From Methanobacterium sp. (GTDB taxonomy: Archaea; Methanobacteriota; Methanobacteria; Methanobacteriales; Methanobacteriaceae), in the NCBI GenBank assembly GCA_003151535.1, contig PLXT01000141.1, positions 1 to 10,714 of the forward strand: 10,714 bases of DNA, in the 5' to 3' direction. Shown one piece after another: positions 1-5,868 of the stretch; within the stretch, counting starts at the first letter, position 1, and each line of letters begins with the position of its first letter. Under the pieces are notes generated by a model. It saw only the letters and a list, made by a program, of their open reading frames with translations, was not told the origin of the DNA and ran no database searches. Both the position numbers and the translations under genes were made by a program.

Positions 1-44
1 AAAATTTAAGAGACAGCCTCAAATTGAAAAATGTTGAAATCAAA

Positions 45-467
45 TTAATCCATTCCAACGTGTTTTTCTATAAACAAGTTGTAACCATCTACATTGATCT
101 CATAATCTTCCTCAAAAACAAGTGTAACTCGTAACACCGCATCTGTACTATTATTGAATGTGTCAAAATGCATTTCATCATAATCGAGGAGTCTTCTCCC
201 AATAATGGTATCGATACTCATGGGGTTGTTAAAACTATCACAAATACCAAACTCCATGTTGTTGGCTGTGATACTAACTTTATAAGTATTTTCTATATCA
301 ATCTGATCTGTATCTTCAAAAGTTAATATGATTTGTTCTGAAGGTCCAGTTTCATCAATTGATGATTTATGAAATATTTTTTCACATTTTACAAGTTTCT
401 CTCCTCGTGATTTCCATAAATCCTTATGAAAATTATCAGATATAATTTCATCAATTTCTTCAATCAT
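45..467 (-). CDS. Unrecognised 140-residue acidic protein
   Basis: I do not recognise this protein. It is 140 residues, rich in Asp and Glu, with no signal peptide, membrane segment or metal-binding Cys/His cluster. The N-terminal ~30 residues look helical (MIEEIDEIISDN start). The rest alternates hydrophobic and polar residues in a way that suggests beta strands (for example VLRVTLVFEEDYEINVDGYN near 110-129). The ATG start is well supported: AAGGAG lies 8 nt upstream, and the 124-nt spacer before it contains a TATA-like palindrome, so it probably has its own promoter. It follows the PfkB gene on the same strand, but the distance argues against tight coupling. Base composition is like its neighbours. 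It is real as a gene (open frame plus ribosome binding site), but its function is unknown and I infer none. Confidence 0.8.
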   Translation of the reverse strand: MIEEIDEIISDNFHKDLWKSRGEKLVKCEKIFHKSSIDETGPSEQIILTFEDTDQIDIENTYKVSITANNMEFGICDSFNNPMSIDTIIGRRLLDYDEMHFDTFNNSTDAVLRVTLVFEEDYEINVDGYNLFIEKHVGMD

Positions 468-515
468 AGTATTGTCTCCTTAAGGTCTAATTAATTAATA
501 TTTGACTATATTAAT

Positions 516-533
516 AAAATTTTATAAAATTTT
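516..533 (-). promoter_or_regulatory. TATA-like palindrome upstream of the 140-residue gene
   Basis: AAAATTTTATAAAATTTT is a perfect 18-bp palindrome. On the minus strand it contains TTTTATAAAAT, a good archaeal TATA box. A start site about 25 nt downstream would fall near 495-500, leaving a ~30-nt leader with the AAGGAG ribosome binding site. Because it is symmetric it could also serve the other strand, but no plus-strand gene follows. The spacer also carries three copies of TTAATTAA. Confidence 0.5.
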
Positions 534-591
534 TTTTGGAAAGAATTTAATTAATTGACAGTAACAAAAGGGAGGATTAATTAATTTTAGT

Positions 592-1482
592 TTATAATTC
601 TTTCAGACGTTTATTTATCAAAGATCTGTTTCCTTGGAATGCTCCAATTTTTTCAAGTTTCATAGTTGATACCATGGACGCAAATATTCCACCTGTTTCA
701 GGATCATATTTTTCCATCCTTTTAGTTACATAAGCCGCCATGTATGTATCACCTAAACCTGTAGGATCCATAGTTTGCTTGGGTGGAAATGCTGGTATTT
801 TATAGGTCTGCTCCTTTAGTGATGAGTAAATCATAGCACCTCTATCTCCACTAGTAATAATAACTTCTTCCGGACCAAAAAGTGCTAGTTTTTTCCCAAT
901 ACTGTTGAGTTCATGATTCTTTTTATCCAATATAACCTTAGCTTCTACTTCATCTATAAAAACCATTTGAATGTACTTTAAAAAATCTTGAAAATGATTC
1001 CACGGCCTCAGAATAACTTTATGATGGTCCAATTGTCTTAAATAACCCTGAGCACCGAGATAAATTGGAATGTTAAAAGCGGATATATGTTTAATGGTTT
1101 CAATTGGGATATCTGAAGGTGACAATGGACATAGAAGAACTGCATCATAGCTACCAATGTTTTTAGGAAGGTTTTCGGGTTTAACAGGATTTTTTGGCAC
1201 ATTGGCTTTTTGAACCCGGTGATTAGGGTCAATATCAGGGTATATATTTTCGAATTCCATTGTTTCATCAAAAAATAGTGGGATTACATCCACATTACTT
1301 GGAAAAGCATTTAAAAGTTCTTTATCTTCATAAGAAAGTGTGATGATAGCAGTTACATCTACTTCTAGTTTTGATAGTACAGCCGCCTGATAATAAACAG
1401 CCCCTCCTGTTGTGTGGTACTTCAGACCATCTCTCAAAATTGTGTCTCTGGTTAATGGACCTATAATAATAAATTTTGGCAT
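592..1482 (-). CDS. PfkB/ribokinase-family sugar or nucleoside kinase
   Basis: This is a 296-residue PfkB-family kinase, close to the usual ~300. The family transfers the ATP gamma-phosphate to a hydroxyl of a sugar, nucleoside or related small molecule in the cytoplasm. The C-terminal signature DPTGLGDTYMAAY is at 239-251. It contains the anion-hole segment and the catalytic base Asp245; the more usual form is DTxGAGD, so Leu replaces Ala here. An N-terminal TGGAVYYQA segment (25-33) matches the substrate-side glycine motif. DEVEA (177-181) sits where the family has its N-x-x-E Mg/phosphate motif, with Asp in place of Asn. Substrate cannot be read from sequence. The ATG is preceded by a modest AAGGG at 6-nt spacing. 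It follows the HisA-like gene by 57 nt on the same strand, so the two may be co-transcribed and share a metabolite; that is inference. Confidence 0.88.
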   Translation of the reverse strand: MPKFIIIGPLTRDTILRDGLKYHTTGGAVYYQAAVLSKLEVDVTAIITLSYEDKELLNAFPSNVDVIPLFFDETMEFENIYPDIDPNHRVQKANVPKNPVKPENLPKNIGSYDAVLLCPLSPSDIPIETIKHISAFNIPIYLGAQGYLRQLDHHKVILRPWNHFQDFLKYIQMVFIDEVEAKVILDKKNHELNSIGKKLALFGPEEVIITSGDRGAMIYSSLKEQTYKIPAFPPKQTMDPTGLGDTYMAAYVTKRMEKYDPETGGIFASMVSTMKLEKIGAFQGNRSLINKRLKEL

Positions 1483-1513
1483 GATATACCCTTTGATTTT
1501 CGTAATTATTAAT

Positions 1514-1531
1514 ATTAAAATTAATTTTAAT
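1514..1531. repeat. 18-bp perfect AT palindrome between the HisA-like and PfkB genes
   Basis: ATTAAAATTAATTTTAAT is its own reverse complement and lies 8 bp past the stop of the HisA-like gene. It could be a TATA-containing promoter for the PfkB gene, a weak terminator-like element, or chance in very AT-rich DNA. It is the only structure in this 57-nt gap. Confidence 0.35.
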
Positions 1532-1539
1532 GAAATGAA

Positions 1540-2226
1540 TTATAAATTGAAATAATTATTGAAACATCCCGCGTGAAGTGCTGTTCCAACAAGAAAGTAT
1601 TCAATATCTAGTGCAAGTAACTCTGTGATATCTTGAAGTGTTATACCCCCACCCAAAATAAGGTCGGTATCTAGACCAATAAAACTATTTATAAGCTCAT
1701 GATCAACTCCATTTTCCGTTCCAACCCGAGATATATCTAATAATATAACTTCAAGGGGTTTTATTTCTTCAATTTTTTTTATTATATCATTAAAATCAGC
1801 TTTTATATTACCAAGTATATTTCCATCCTTAACATCAATACTTAGAACAAGATTCTGTTTGGGAAAAGAAGAGAATATTAGTTCAATATCATCAAAATTT
1901 TCAATTGTCTCGGTTGCAATAATGACCTTTTCAACGTTGTCAAGAATTTTTTGAACCTCAATAGAATTTCTTATTCCAGAATCGAACATAACCGGGATGA
2001 TCTGGTTAATTTCTCCGGCAATTTTTAGGTTGGAATTATTTCCTTCAATTGCATCGAGATCAGCAATATATACACTTAAAAATCCAGATTTTTTAAGTTC
2101 TCGTGCTATTGCAATTGGTTCAGATGAGTTACTGAATACAGTTTTAAGTGGGGTGTAGGTTTCTCTATTTCCAGATTTACCAGATACAGCTTCACCATTT
2201 TTAAGATCTATTACAGGTATTATCAT
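1540..2226 (-). CDS. HisA/HisF-related TIM-barrel protein (COG1411/TIGR00734 type)
   Basis: This 228-residue half-barrel-repeat (beta/alpha)8 protein is related to the histidine-pathway isomerase HisA (proFAR isomerase) but belongs to the divergent archaeal group often annotated hisA/hisF family protein. The strand-1 motif MIIPVIDLKNGEAV carries Asp7, matching the HisA general acid/base Asp8. A second aspartate is Asp131 in LSIDVKDG (128-135). The phosphate-binding loops LGGGI (191-195) and FLVGTALHAG (211-220) are intact, as is LLDISRVGTENG (162-173), equivalent to HisA T/D-x-x-R-D-G-T. So the sequence looks catalytically competent on a phosphorylated substrate. It is not next to other his genes, and I infer it is not the histidine-pathway enzyme. 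The start is chosen on homology; the ribosome binding site (GAGATGA) is weak. The gene has its own AT-rich upstream region and is followed by the PfkB gene. Confidence 0.82.
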   Translation of the reverse strand: MIIPVIDLKNGEAVSGKSGNRETYTPLKTVFSNSSEPIAIARELKKSGFLSVYIADLDAIEGNNSNLKIAGEINQIIPVMFDSGIRNSIEVQKILDNVEKVIIATETIENFDDIELIFSSFPKQNLVLSIDVKDGNILGNIKADFNDIIKKIEEIKPLEVILLDISRVGTENGVDHELINSFIGLDTDLILGGGITLQDITELLALDIEYFLVGTALHAGCFNNYFNL

Positions 2227-2274
2227 CAGTTCATCTCAATGTCTTTAACAAAATTTTAATGAAAAGATAGAAAA

Positions 2275-2291
2275 AATATAAAATTATACAA
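2275..2291 (-). promoter_or_regulatory. Candidate TATA region for the HisA-like gene
   Basis: In the 88-nt gap before the HisA-like gene the minus strand reads GTATAATTTTATATTTTTTC, with two overlapping TATA-like cores. A start 25 nt downstream would fall near 2250-2260 and give a ~30-nt leader. It lies just after the oligo-T stop of the superoperon, consistent with a new transcription unit. Confidence 0.45.
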
Positions 2292-2302
2292 AATTATTAC
2301 AT

Positions 2303-2311
2303 AAAAAAAAA
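2303..2311 (-). terminator. Oligo-T terminator (T9) after the DUF3194 gene
   Basis: Nine consecutive T on the minus strand begin 3 nt past the stop codon of the last superoperon gene. Archaeal RNA polymerase terminates at such U-tracts without a hairpin, and none is evident here. This is the best candidate for the 3' end of the superoperon transcript. Confidence 0.6.
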
Positions 2312-2314
2312 TTC

Positions 2315-2578
2315 TTAATTATCTGTTAGATAGTTATCTATCTCTTCAATTGCATGTGCTGCAGCTTCATCTGCAATATTTTTATCAGCCTTTGATAAAG
2401 GGTCGAATTGGATGTCAATTTGTATATCAACATCCAAACCCATATGATAATCAAGTGCAACCTTTATATCGAGATCTGTAACTTCCTTTTTCGAAACATT
2501 TGAATAGATAAAATTCTCTGCAGATTTAGCTGCTAATTCAGAAATTTCATCTAGTTCTTGGTCTGAAAGTTTCCTCAA
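2315..2578 (-). CDS. DUF3194 family protein
   Basis: This small acidic protein of 87 residues matches the archaeal DUF3194 family (COG2892), known mainly from its conserved place next to prefoldin beta; its function is not established. It has an N-terminal helix (about 3-26), a central hydrophobic-alternating segment with DVDIQIDIQFDP (49-60) that looks like a beta strand pair, and a C-terminal acidic helix (about 64-84). The start is TTG, overlapping the pfdB stop as TTGA, so the two are translationally coupled. GGGG 8 nt upstream, inside the last pfdB codons, could act as the ribosome binding site. It is the last gene before a T9 tract. Start and family are fairly sure; the role is unknown. 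Confidence 0.83.
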   Translation of the reverse strand: MRKLSDQELDEISELAAKSAENFIYSNVSKKEVTDLDIKVALDYHMGLDVDIQIDIQFDPLSKADKNIADEAAAHAIEEIDNYLTDN

Positions 2579-2940
2579 TTACCTAACCCCGGTGGCGCAC
2601 CAGATCCTTGCATAGCTTCTTGAATGGAAGACTGCATTTCCTGGAGTTTTGCCATTATACGCTCTTCTTGGCGGTTAACTGTTTTTTCTCGAAGTTTGAG
2701 AGTTTCAATTTTGTCTTCAAGTTCAACCGTTATTTCATCTTTATCTACTTTTATAAGAAGATTTCCTGCTGTTTTGTAGACTTCGGAGTCTCCTTCAACT
2801 TTATTAAGTTCTTCAAGTGCCTTTTCAGTTTCTTTAATCTGCATATCAACACTCTGTTTCTGCATAGTAATAGCTTGAGCTTGTTGTTGTGCTTGTTGGA
2901 ATTGTGCTATTTGATGTTGGATATTTTTAGGAAGTTCCAT
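2575..2940 (-). CDS. pfdB: Prefoldin subunit beta
   Basis: Prefoldin beta is the four-copy subunit of the archaeal alpha2-beta4 jellyfish-shaped chaperone that holds unfolded proteins at its coiled-coil tips and passes them to the thermosome. The 121 residues follow the beta-class plan: an N-terminal coiled coil rich in Gln (about 4-48, with IAQFQQAQQQAQAITMQKQ), a short beta-hairpin region (about 54-75, VYKTAGNLLIKVDKDEI) that forms the barrel, and a C-terminal coiled coil (about 76-112). The tail ends in a short Gly/Pro-rich stretch. The ATG has a near-perfect GAGGTGAT ribosome binding site 3 nt upstream. A 65-nt AT-rich gap with a TATA-like stretch and a 15-bp palindrome precedes it, so it may have its own promoter. 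The DUF3194 gene overlaps its stop by 4 nt. Confidence 0.95.
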   Translation of the reverse strand: MELPKNIQHQIAQFQQAQQQAQAITMQKQSVDMQIKETEKALEELNKVEGDSEVYKTAGNLLIKVDKDEITVELEDKIETLKLREKTVNRQEERIMAKLQEMQSSIQEAMQGSGAPPGLGN

Positions 2941-2955
2941 TTTATCACCTCATTA

Positions 2956-2970
2956 AACCTTTTAAAGGTT
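2956..2970. promoter_or_regulatory. 15-bp palindrome at the pfdB promoter
   Basis: AACCTTTTAAAGGTT has perfect 7-bp arms around one central base. On the minus strand the stretch TTTAAATAAAAAA at about 2980-2992 is a TATA candidate, which would put the transcription start within or beside the palindrome. It ends 5 bp before the GAGGTGAT ribosome binding site. It may be an operator or part of a short leader hairpin; function is inferred from position only. Confidence 0.4.
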
Positions 2971-2971
2971 C

Positions 2972-2977
2972 AAAAAA
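2972..2977 (-). terminator. Weak oligo-T stretch (T6) after the Pcc1-like gene
   Basis: The minus strand carries T5 and T6 runs shortly after the stop of the upstream gene (the T6 is 2972-2977, and the palindrome AAAAATATTTTT is at 2988-2999). This may cause partial termination before pfdB. It is short, so read-through is likely. Confidence 0.3.
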
Positions 2978-3005
2978 TTTTTTATTTAAAAATATTTTTA
3001 ATGAA

Positions 3006-3299
3006 TTATTGATGGTTAAAATATTCACTTTTAAGATTTATAACTTCTTTTGAGAGTTTTATCCATCTTAAATAAGAATTTAAAGACGCTCTAAAAGATG
3101 CTGTATCTTTAGCATTAATAATGATCTTCAAAGTGTTATCATGAATATCAATACTTACTGATGTTCTGCCGGATGGAGATCCATTTATTTCTTGTTTAAT
3201 TGATCCTAATACAATTTCTGTTTCTCGTGGATTATCAAACTCAATCTCAAGTTCTGTTTCTACACCTTCGAGAAATTTAGGATCATTGATATGTTCCAA
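3006..3299 (-). CDS. pcc1: KEOPS complex Pcc1-like subunit
   Basis: Pcc1 is the small dimerising subunit of KEOPS, which with Kae1, Bud32 and Cgi121 makes N6-threonylcarbamoyl-adenosine at position 37 of ANN-decoding tRNAs. The sequence shows the expected alternating strands and two helices: ELEIEFDNPRETEIVLGSIKQE (17-38), then a central sheet, then the conserved end AKDTASFRASLNSYLRWI (63-80). I chose the TTG at 3299 (97 residues) because GGAGG lies exactly 8 nt upstream, inside the last codons of the Brix gene. The in-frame TTG at 3314 would add five residues and overlap that ribosome binding site. The chosen start leaves 2 nt between the genes, indicating translational coupling. The family call rests on the C-terminal motif and on synteny. 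Confidence 0.82.
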   Translation of the reverse strand: MEHINDPKFLEGVETELEIEFDNPRETEIVLGSIKQEINGSPSGRTSVSIDIHDNTLKIIINAKDTASFRASLNSYLRWIKLSKEVINLKSEYFNHQ

Positions 3300-3301
3300 A
3301 T

Positions 3302-3796
3302 TTATGGCCTCCAATCCTTAACGAAAATTTTAGGCCCGGTTTCAATACCATTACTGCCATAAAATTCTATCAGGGCTCTGCCTTTTCCTTCTGTCCTTTT
3401 TATTACCATAAGATTCTCTAATGGAGATCCATCTATGAACTGGGGTATATCGAGTATATTTCCAATCTGATCCAATTCAGGTACTTCTGAATTTAATTTG
3501 AGGTTTTCAGATTTTACTCGACTCTTTGAGTTTGCATTGGAGTTTGGAATTCCAACTGTAACTTCTAATGTTAAGTTGATTTCACCTTCAGAATCTAGAA
3601 AGTCTATTCTACTGGGATTTCCCTTCATTTCGGATATTACTGCTATCTCATCATATCCTAGTTCTGAAGATTTTATAAGAACGTCACGAATACTCATTTT
3701 TCCCCTGTTTATATAACTCGAATTTAAGACCCTTACAATACTTTTACAGAAGGATCGTGTTCGTTGGGAGGGTTTCCTTGACGTAGTTATTAACAT
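3302..3796 (-). CDS. Brix/Imp4-like ribosome biogenesis protein
   Basis: This is a 164-residue single-domain archaeal Brix protein, a relative of eukaryotic Imp4, Rpf1 and Brx1, which bind pre-rRNA during ribosome assembly. The start MLITTSRKPSQRTRSFCKSI is the typical family opening, followed by strand/helix alternation with LGYDEIAVISEMKGNPSRID (46-65) and the second half-repeat around 127-160 (LMVIKRTEGKGRALIEFYGS). The residues are basic near the N-terminus, fitting RNA binding. The ATG is 9 nt past the rpoP stop, and I see no clear Shine-Dalgarno sequence there, so translation probably depends on coupling to rpoP. The last codons (Asp-Trp-Arg-Pro) contain the GGAGG used by the next gene. 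Function in archaea is inferred from the eukaryotic relatives. Confidence 0.87.
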   Translation of the reverse strand: MLITTSRKPSQRTRSFCKSIVRVLNSSYINRGKMSIRDVLIKSSELGYDEIAVISEMKGNPSRIDFLDSEGEINLTLEVTVGIPNSNANSKSRVKSENLKLNSEVPELDQIGNILDIPQFIDGSPLENLMVIKRTEGKGRALIEFYGSNGIETGPKIFVKDWRP

Positions 3797-3805
3797 CTTT
3801 TTGGA

Positions 3806-3937
3806 TTATTTTGCTTTAATACTTCGCCTTACAGGTGGTATTTCTTTAAAAAGGATCCTATACCTGCAGCTAGGACATTTAGATTCTGTATAACCTTTAA
3901 TATCAACTAAAGTTCCACATTTTCCACATTTATACAA
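3806..3937 (-). CDS. rpoP: DNA-directed RNA polymerase subunit P (Rpb12-like)
   Basis: This 43-residue zinc-ribbon protein is the archaeal counterpart of eukaryotic Rpb12/RPABC4, a small subunit that binds the RpoD-RpoL-RpoN-RpoP platform used in RNA polymerase assembly. It begins MYKCGKCGTLVDIKGY and has two CxxC knuckles, Cys4/Cys7 and Cys21/Cys24, then the basic end IPPVRRSIKAK. The length matches the family (about 40-50). The start is TTG, read as Met, 1 nt after the rpl37Ae stop, with GGAGG 8 nt upstream inside the last codons of rpl37Ae (Val-Gly-Gly-Leu). The gene is easy to miss because it is short and lacks an ATG. Placing it between L37Ae and the Brix gene is typical for euryarchaea. 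Confidence 0.95.
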   Translation of the reverse strand: MYKCGKCGTLVDIKGYTESKCPSCRYRILFKEIPPVRRSIKAK

Positions 3938-3938
3938 T

Positions 3939-4208
3939 TTATAAACCTCCGACTATCCTCTTAATGTTTCTTGTAGCGGTTTTACCCATAGGGGTTGTTG
4001 GAAGATATGCTCCGCCAGTAAATACGTTTCCACATTTTCTGCATTTCCATATTCCTGCTGAAACCCTACGTACTGCAGGCCTATCACACTGAGGGCAAAC
4101 ATGATCCCTTTTCATGTTTTCTTCTACTGCTTTAACTGTCCGCTTGGCTTTTCTACCATATCTTGCACCGAATCTTCCGGTTATACCTACTTTCTTTGTT
4201 CTTGCCAT
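3939..4208 (-). CDS. rpl37Ae: Large-subunit ribosomal protein L37Ae (eL43)
   Basis: This is an 89-residue zinc-binding protein of the 50S subunit that contacts 23S rRNA. The N-terminus is strongly basic (MARTKKVGITGRFGARYGRK), followed by the zinc ribbon CPQC (38-41) and CRKC (56-59), and the family segment GNVFTGGAYLPTTPMGKTATR (60-80). All four cysteines are present and the length is normal. The ATG has AGGTGAT 5 nt upstream. A 137-nt AT-rich gap separates it from rrp42 and holds an oligo-T tract and TATA-like sequence, so a separate promoter is likely. It is followed immediately by rpoP. Confidence 0.97.
   Translation of the reverse strand: MARTKKVGITGRFGARYGRKAKRTVKAVEENMKRDHVCPQCDRPAVRRVSAGIWKCRKCGNVFTGGAYLPTTPMGKTATRNIKRIVGGL
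3946..3950 (-). promoter_or_regulatory. Ribosome binding site of rpoP inside rpl37Ae
   Basis: GGAGG spans the two glycine codons near the end of rpl37Ae and sits 8 nt before the TTG of rpoP. It decides the non-ATG start and indicates that termination on rpl37Ae and initiation on rpoP are coupled. Confidence 0.8.
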
Positions 4209-4247
4209 TTTATATCACCTAGATTATTTTGATTATCTTTGAATTAT

Positions 4248-4259
4248 TTTCATATGAAA
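4248..4259. promoter_or_regulatory. 12-bp palindrome in the rpl37Ae upstream region
   Basis: TTTCATATGAAA is a perfect palindrome 39 bp before the rpl37Ae ATG. The minus strand reads CATATGAAAATAATTC here, which could hold the TATA element or an operator overlapping the promoter. Position is the only support. Confidence 0.3.
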
Positions 4260-4268
4260 TTATTCATG

Positions 4269-4276
4269 AAAAAAAA
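4269..4276 (-). terminator. Oligo-T tract (T8) after rrp42
   Basis: Eight T on the minus strand lie about 70 nt past the rrp42 stop. This fits a factor-independent archaeal terminator and suggests that at least part of the upstream transcript ends here before rpl37Ae starts anew. Confidence 0.5.
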
Positions 4277-4345
4277 TTTAATGAAAATTTCAATTTATTG
4301 AATGTTCAGATCATTGAATTTGAATAGCACTAGTTATAAATGCAT

Positions 4346-5137
4346 CTATGGAAGATGTGTTCGAAGTTCTGCAGTTTTCATCTTTGCAATTGAAACAACT
4401 TTCAGTATTTTTTCCCTGTCTAAAGGTTGTGCTCCGCCCTTTTGCATAGCACATATATTACCATCTTCTGTCATTCCGATAGATAGACGTGCACCCATTA
4501 TCTCCTCTTCTTCAAGGGATGGATCGATTATTAGTTCACCATCAATCTTAGCAAATGTACACATGAGAGCTTTTTCATTGATAGGAAGTGGCATCATGTT
4601 TTCGTAGTCTAGTACAATCTCATCGTTTTCAATCTTTGTTGTTGGTATTTTAGTGTTCATGAGTGCTGCAACACTTCCAAGTACAGCGGCATCCATCAGA
4701 TTACCATCATAGTCAATTACATGAAGATCTAAAAATACCATCCATACCTTTTCACCCTCGACTATGCAAAGTTTTTCAAGGTCCACAACCTTTCCTTCTC
4801 TTATGCATCTGTCAGTGACTCTTGAAAGCTCAACAGAATTTTCATCTGGTGGACCAGATTCGAAGTTTGGTGCAGCCATTGGTAAAAGTTCTGTGTTGGT
4901 CATGAGAACTCCAACGTTAGGTGTGTCGCCAAATGGTGTTCCAATCTGTGGTTTTGTACCGATCACTATCTGCGTTTTCCCTATTTTTACCCTTGCTGAT
5001 CCTTCTGCTTTCTCAATGATTCCAGTTTCAAGTGATATTTCTCGGTATTCATCAAATGCTCGACCATCTGTTCTTTCACCATTTTTAACCAGATTGGTTA
5101 CACTTTCTTTTATGATCTCGGGAACTATATGAACCAT
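4346..5137 (-). CDS. rrp42: Archaeal exosome subunit Rrp42
   Basis: Rrp42 is the non-catalytic RNase PH-fold partner of Rrp41; three Rrp41-Rrp42 dimers form the hexameric ring that degrades RNA 3' to 5' with phosphate. The 263 residues are typical. Motifs include RTDGRAFDEYREISLETGI (22-40), GSARVKIGKTQIVIGTKP (46-63), the Rrp42-type NTELLPMAAPNFESGPPDE (81-99), SVELSRVTDRCIR (101-113), and LDLHVIDYDGNLMDAAVLGSVAALM (136-160). The active-site acidic residue of Rrp41 (in its EADLP segment) has no obvious equivalent, as expected. The ATG is 2 nt past the rrp41 stop, with GGTGAG about 5 nt upstream overlapping the end of rrp41, so expression is coupled to give equal amounts. Confidence 0.97.
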   Translation of the reverse strand: MVHIVPEIIKESVTNLVKNGERTDGRAFDEYREISLETGIIEKAEGSARVKIGKTQIVIGTKPQIGTPFGDTPNVGVLMTNTELLPMAAPNFESGPPDENSVELSRVTDRCIREGKVVDLEKLCIVEGEKVWMVFLDLHVIDYDGNLMDAAVLGSVAALMNTKIPTTKIENDEIVLDYENMMPLPINEKALMCTFAKIDGELIIDPSLEEEEIMGARLSIGMTEDGNICAMQKGGAQPLDREKILKVVSIAKMKTAELRTHLP

Positions 5138-5139
5138 AT

Positions 5140-5868
5140 TTACTCACCATACCTGTTTTTTATGGCTTTTTTCTGTTCTTCATTAATCTTTTTGCAACCA
5201 CCTATTGCAAGGTCTAGGGCCTGTTGAAATTCTTCCTCAGTAAGGTCTCCGTCCATCTGGAGAAGTGTTATTTCCCCTGTTCTTGGCATCATTGCAATTG
5301 GAAGATCTGCTTCACCCTCTTTATCTTCGACTTCCGATAAATCTAAAACCACGTTGCCATCTGATTTTCCTGCTGCACAGGCAACTACCATATCCCTCAT
5401 TGGGATACCTGCATCTGCAAGAGCAACGGAAGCTGCGGTTATTCCTGCACATCTTGTTCCGCCTTCTGCTTCAAGAACCTCTATATAAACATCTATTGTT
5501 GAACGTGGAAATTTTTCAAGGAATACTGCAGGAGATAATGCATCTGATGTTATTTTGGATATTTCTACAGATCTTCTATCTGGTCCTGGTCTTTTCCTGT
5601 CATCAACAGAAAATGGTGCCATATTATATTTGCACCTCAAAACAGCCCTATTAGGCTGCATTAAACGTCTAACAAAAAGCTCTCTCGGACCATAAACTGC
5701 TGCAAGGACTTTGTTACCACCCATTTCAAGATAAGCTGATCCATCTGCCCTTTCAAGTACTCCTGCTTCTATTTTTAAATTTCTTAATTCATCAAAAGCC
5801 CTCTTATCGGCTCTTGCACTGGTTTCTGTACCGGTGTTTAGATTGGTATTGGTTATAATGATAATCAC
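5140..5868 (-). CDS. rrp41: Archaeal exosome catalytic subunit Rrp41
   Basis: Rrp41 carries the phosphorolytic active site of the exosome ring. It is 242 residues as called. Features are KIEAGVLERADGSAYLEMGGNKVLAAVYGPRE (32-63), the phosphate-binding arginine pair in GPDRRSVEIS (95-104; Arg98-Arg99), GGTRCAGITAASVALADAGIPM (136-157), and the acidic GEADLPIAMMP (185-195), whose Asp188 aligns with the catalytic Asp of the RNase PH fold. The N-terminal motif reads RADKRAFDELR (19-29), with Lys where most homologues have Gly (RxDGR). The start is unusual. GTG at 5868 is the only standard start codon available, but it lies inside the GGGGTGAT ribosome binding site. The spacing would instead suit the AUU at 5859. 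Either way the first ~17 residues are an extra N-terminal segment of low complexity (IIIITNTNLNTGTE). Confidence 0.96.
   Translation of the reverse strand: MIIIITNTNLNTGTETSARADKRAFDELRNLKIEAGVLERADGSAYLEMGGNKVLAAVYGPRELFVRRLMQPNRAVLRCKYNMAPFSVDDRKRPGPDRRSVEISKITSDALSPAVFLEKFPRSTIDVYIEVLEAEGGTRCAGITAASVALADAGIPMRDMVVACAAGKSDGNVVLDLSEVEDKEGEADLPIAMMPRTGEITLLQMDGDLTEEEFQQALDLAIGGCKKINEEQKKAIKNRYGE

Noticed and set aside
2195..2240. C/D-box-like motifs (GATGAACTGATGATAA) at the start of the HisA-like gene
   Set aside because: The motifs overlap the coding start and are too close together for a guide RNA; no second box pair or guide region is evident.
2608..3012. Plus-strand open frame of 134 codons opposite pfdB
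   Set aside because: It is the antisense shadow of the prefoldin coiled coil; its Phe/Leu/Cys-rich translation reflects Gln/Glu/Lys codons on the true strand, with no ribosome binding site.
5265..5654. Plus-strand open frame of 129 codons opposite rrp41
   Set aside because: It lies entirely within a clearly conserved gene on the other strand; the translation is low-complexity Leu-rich and has no family features.
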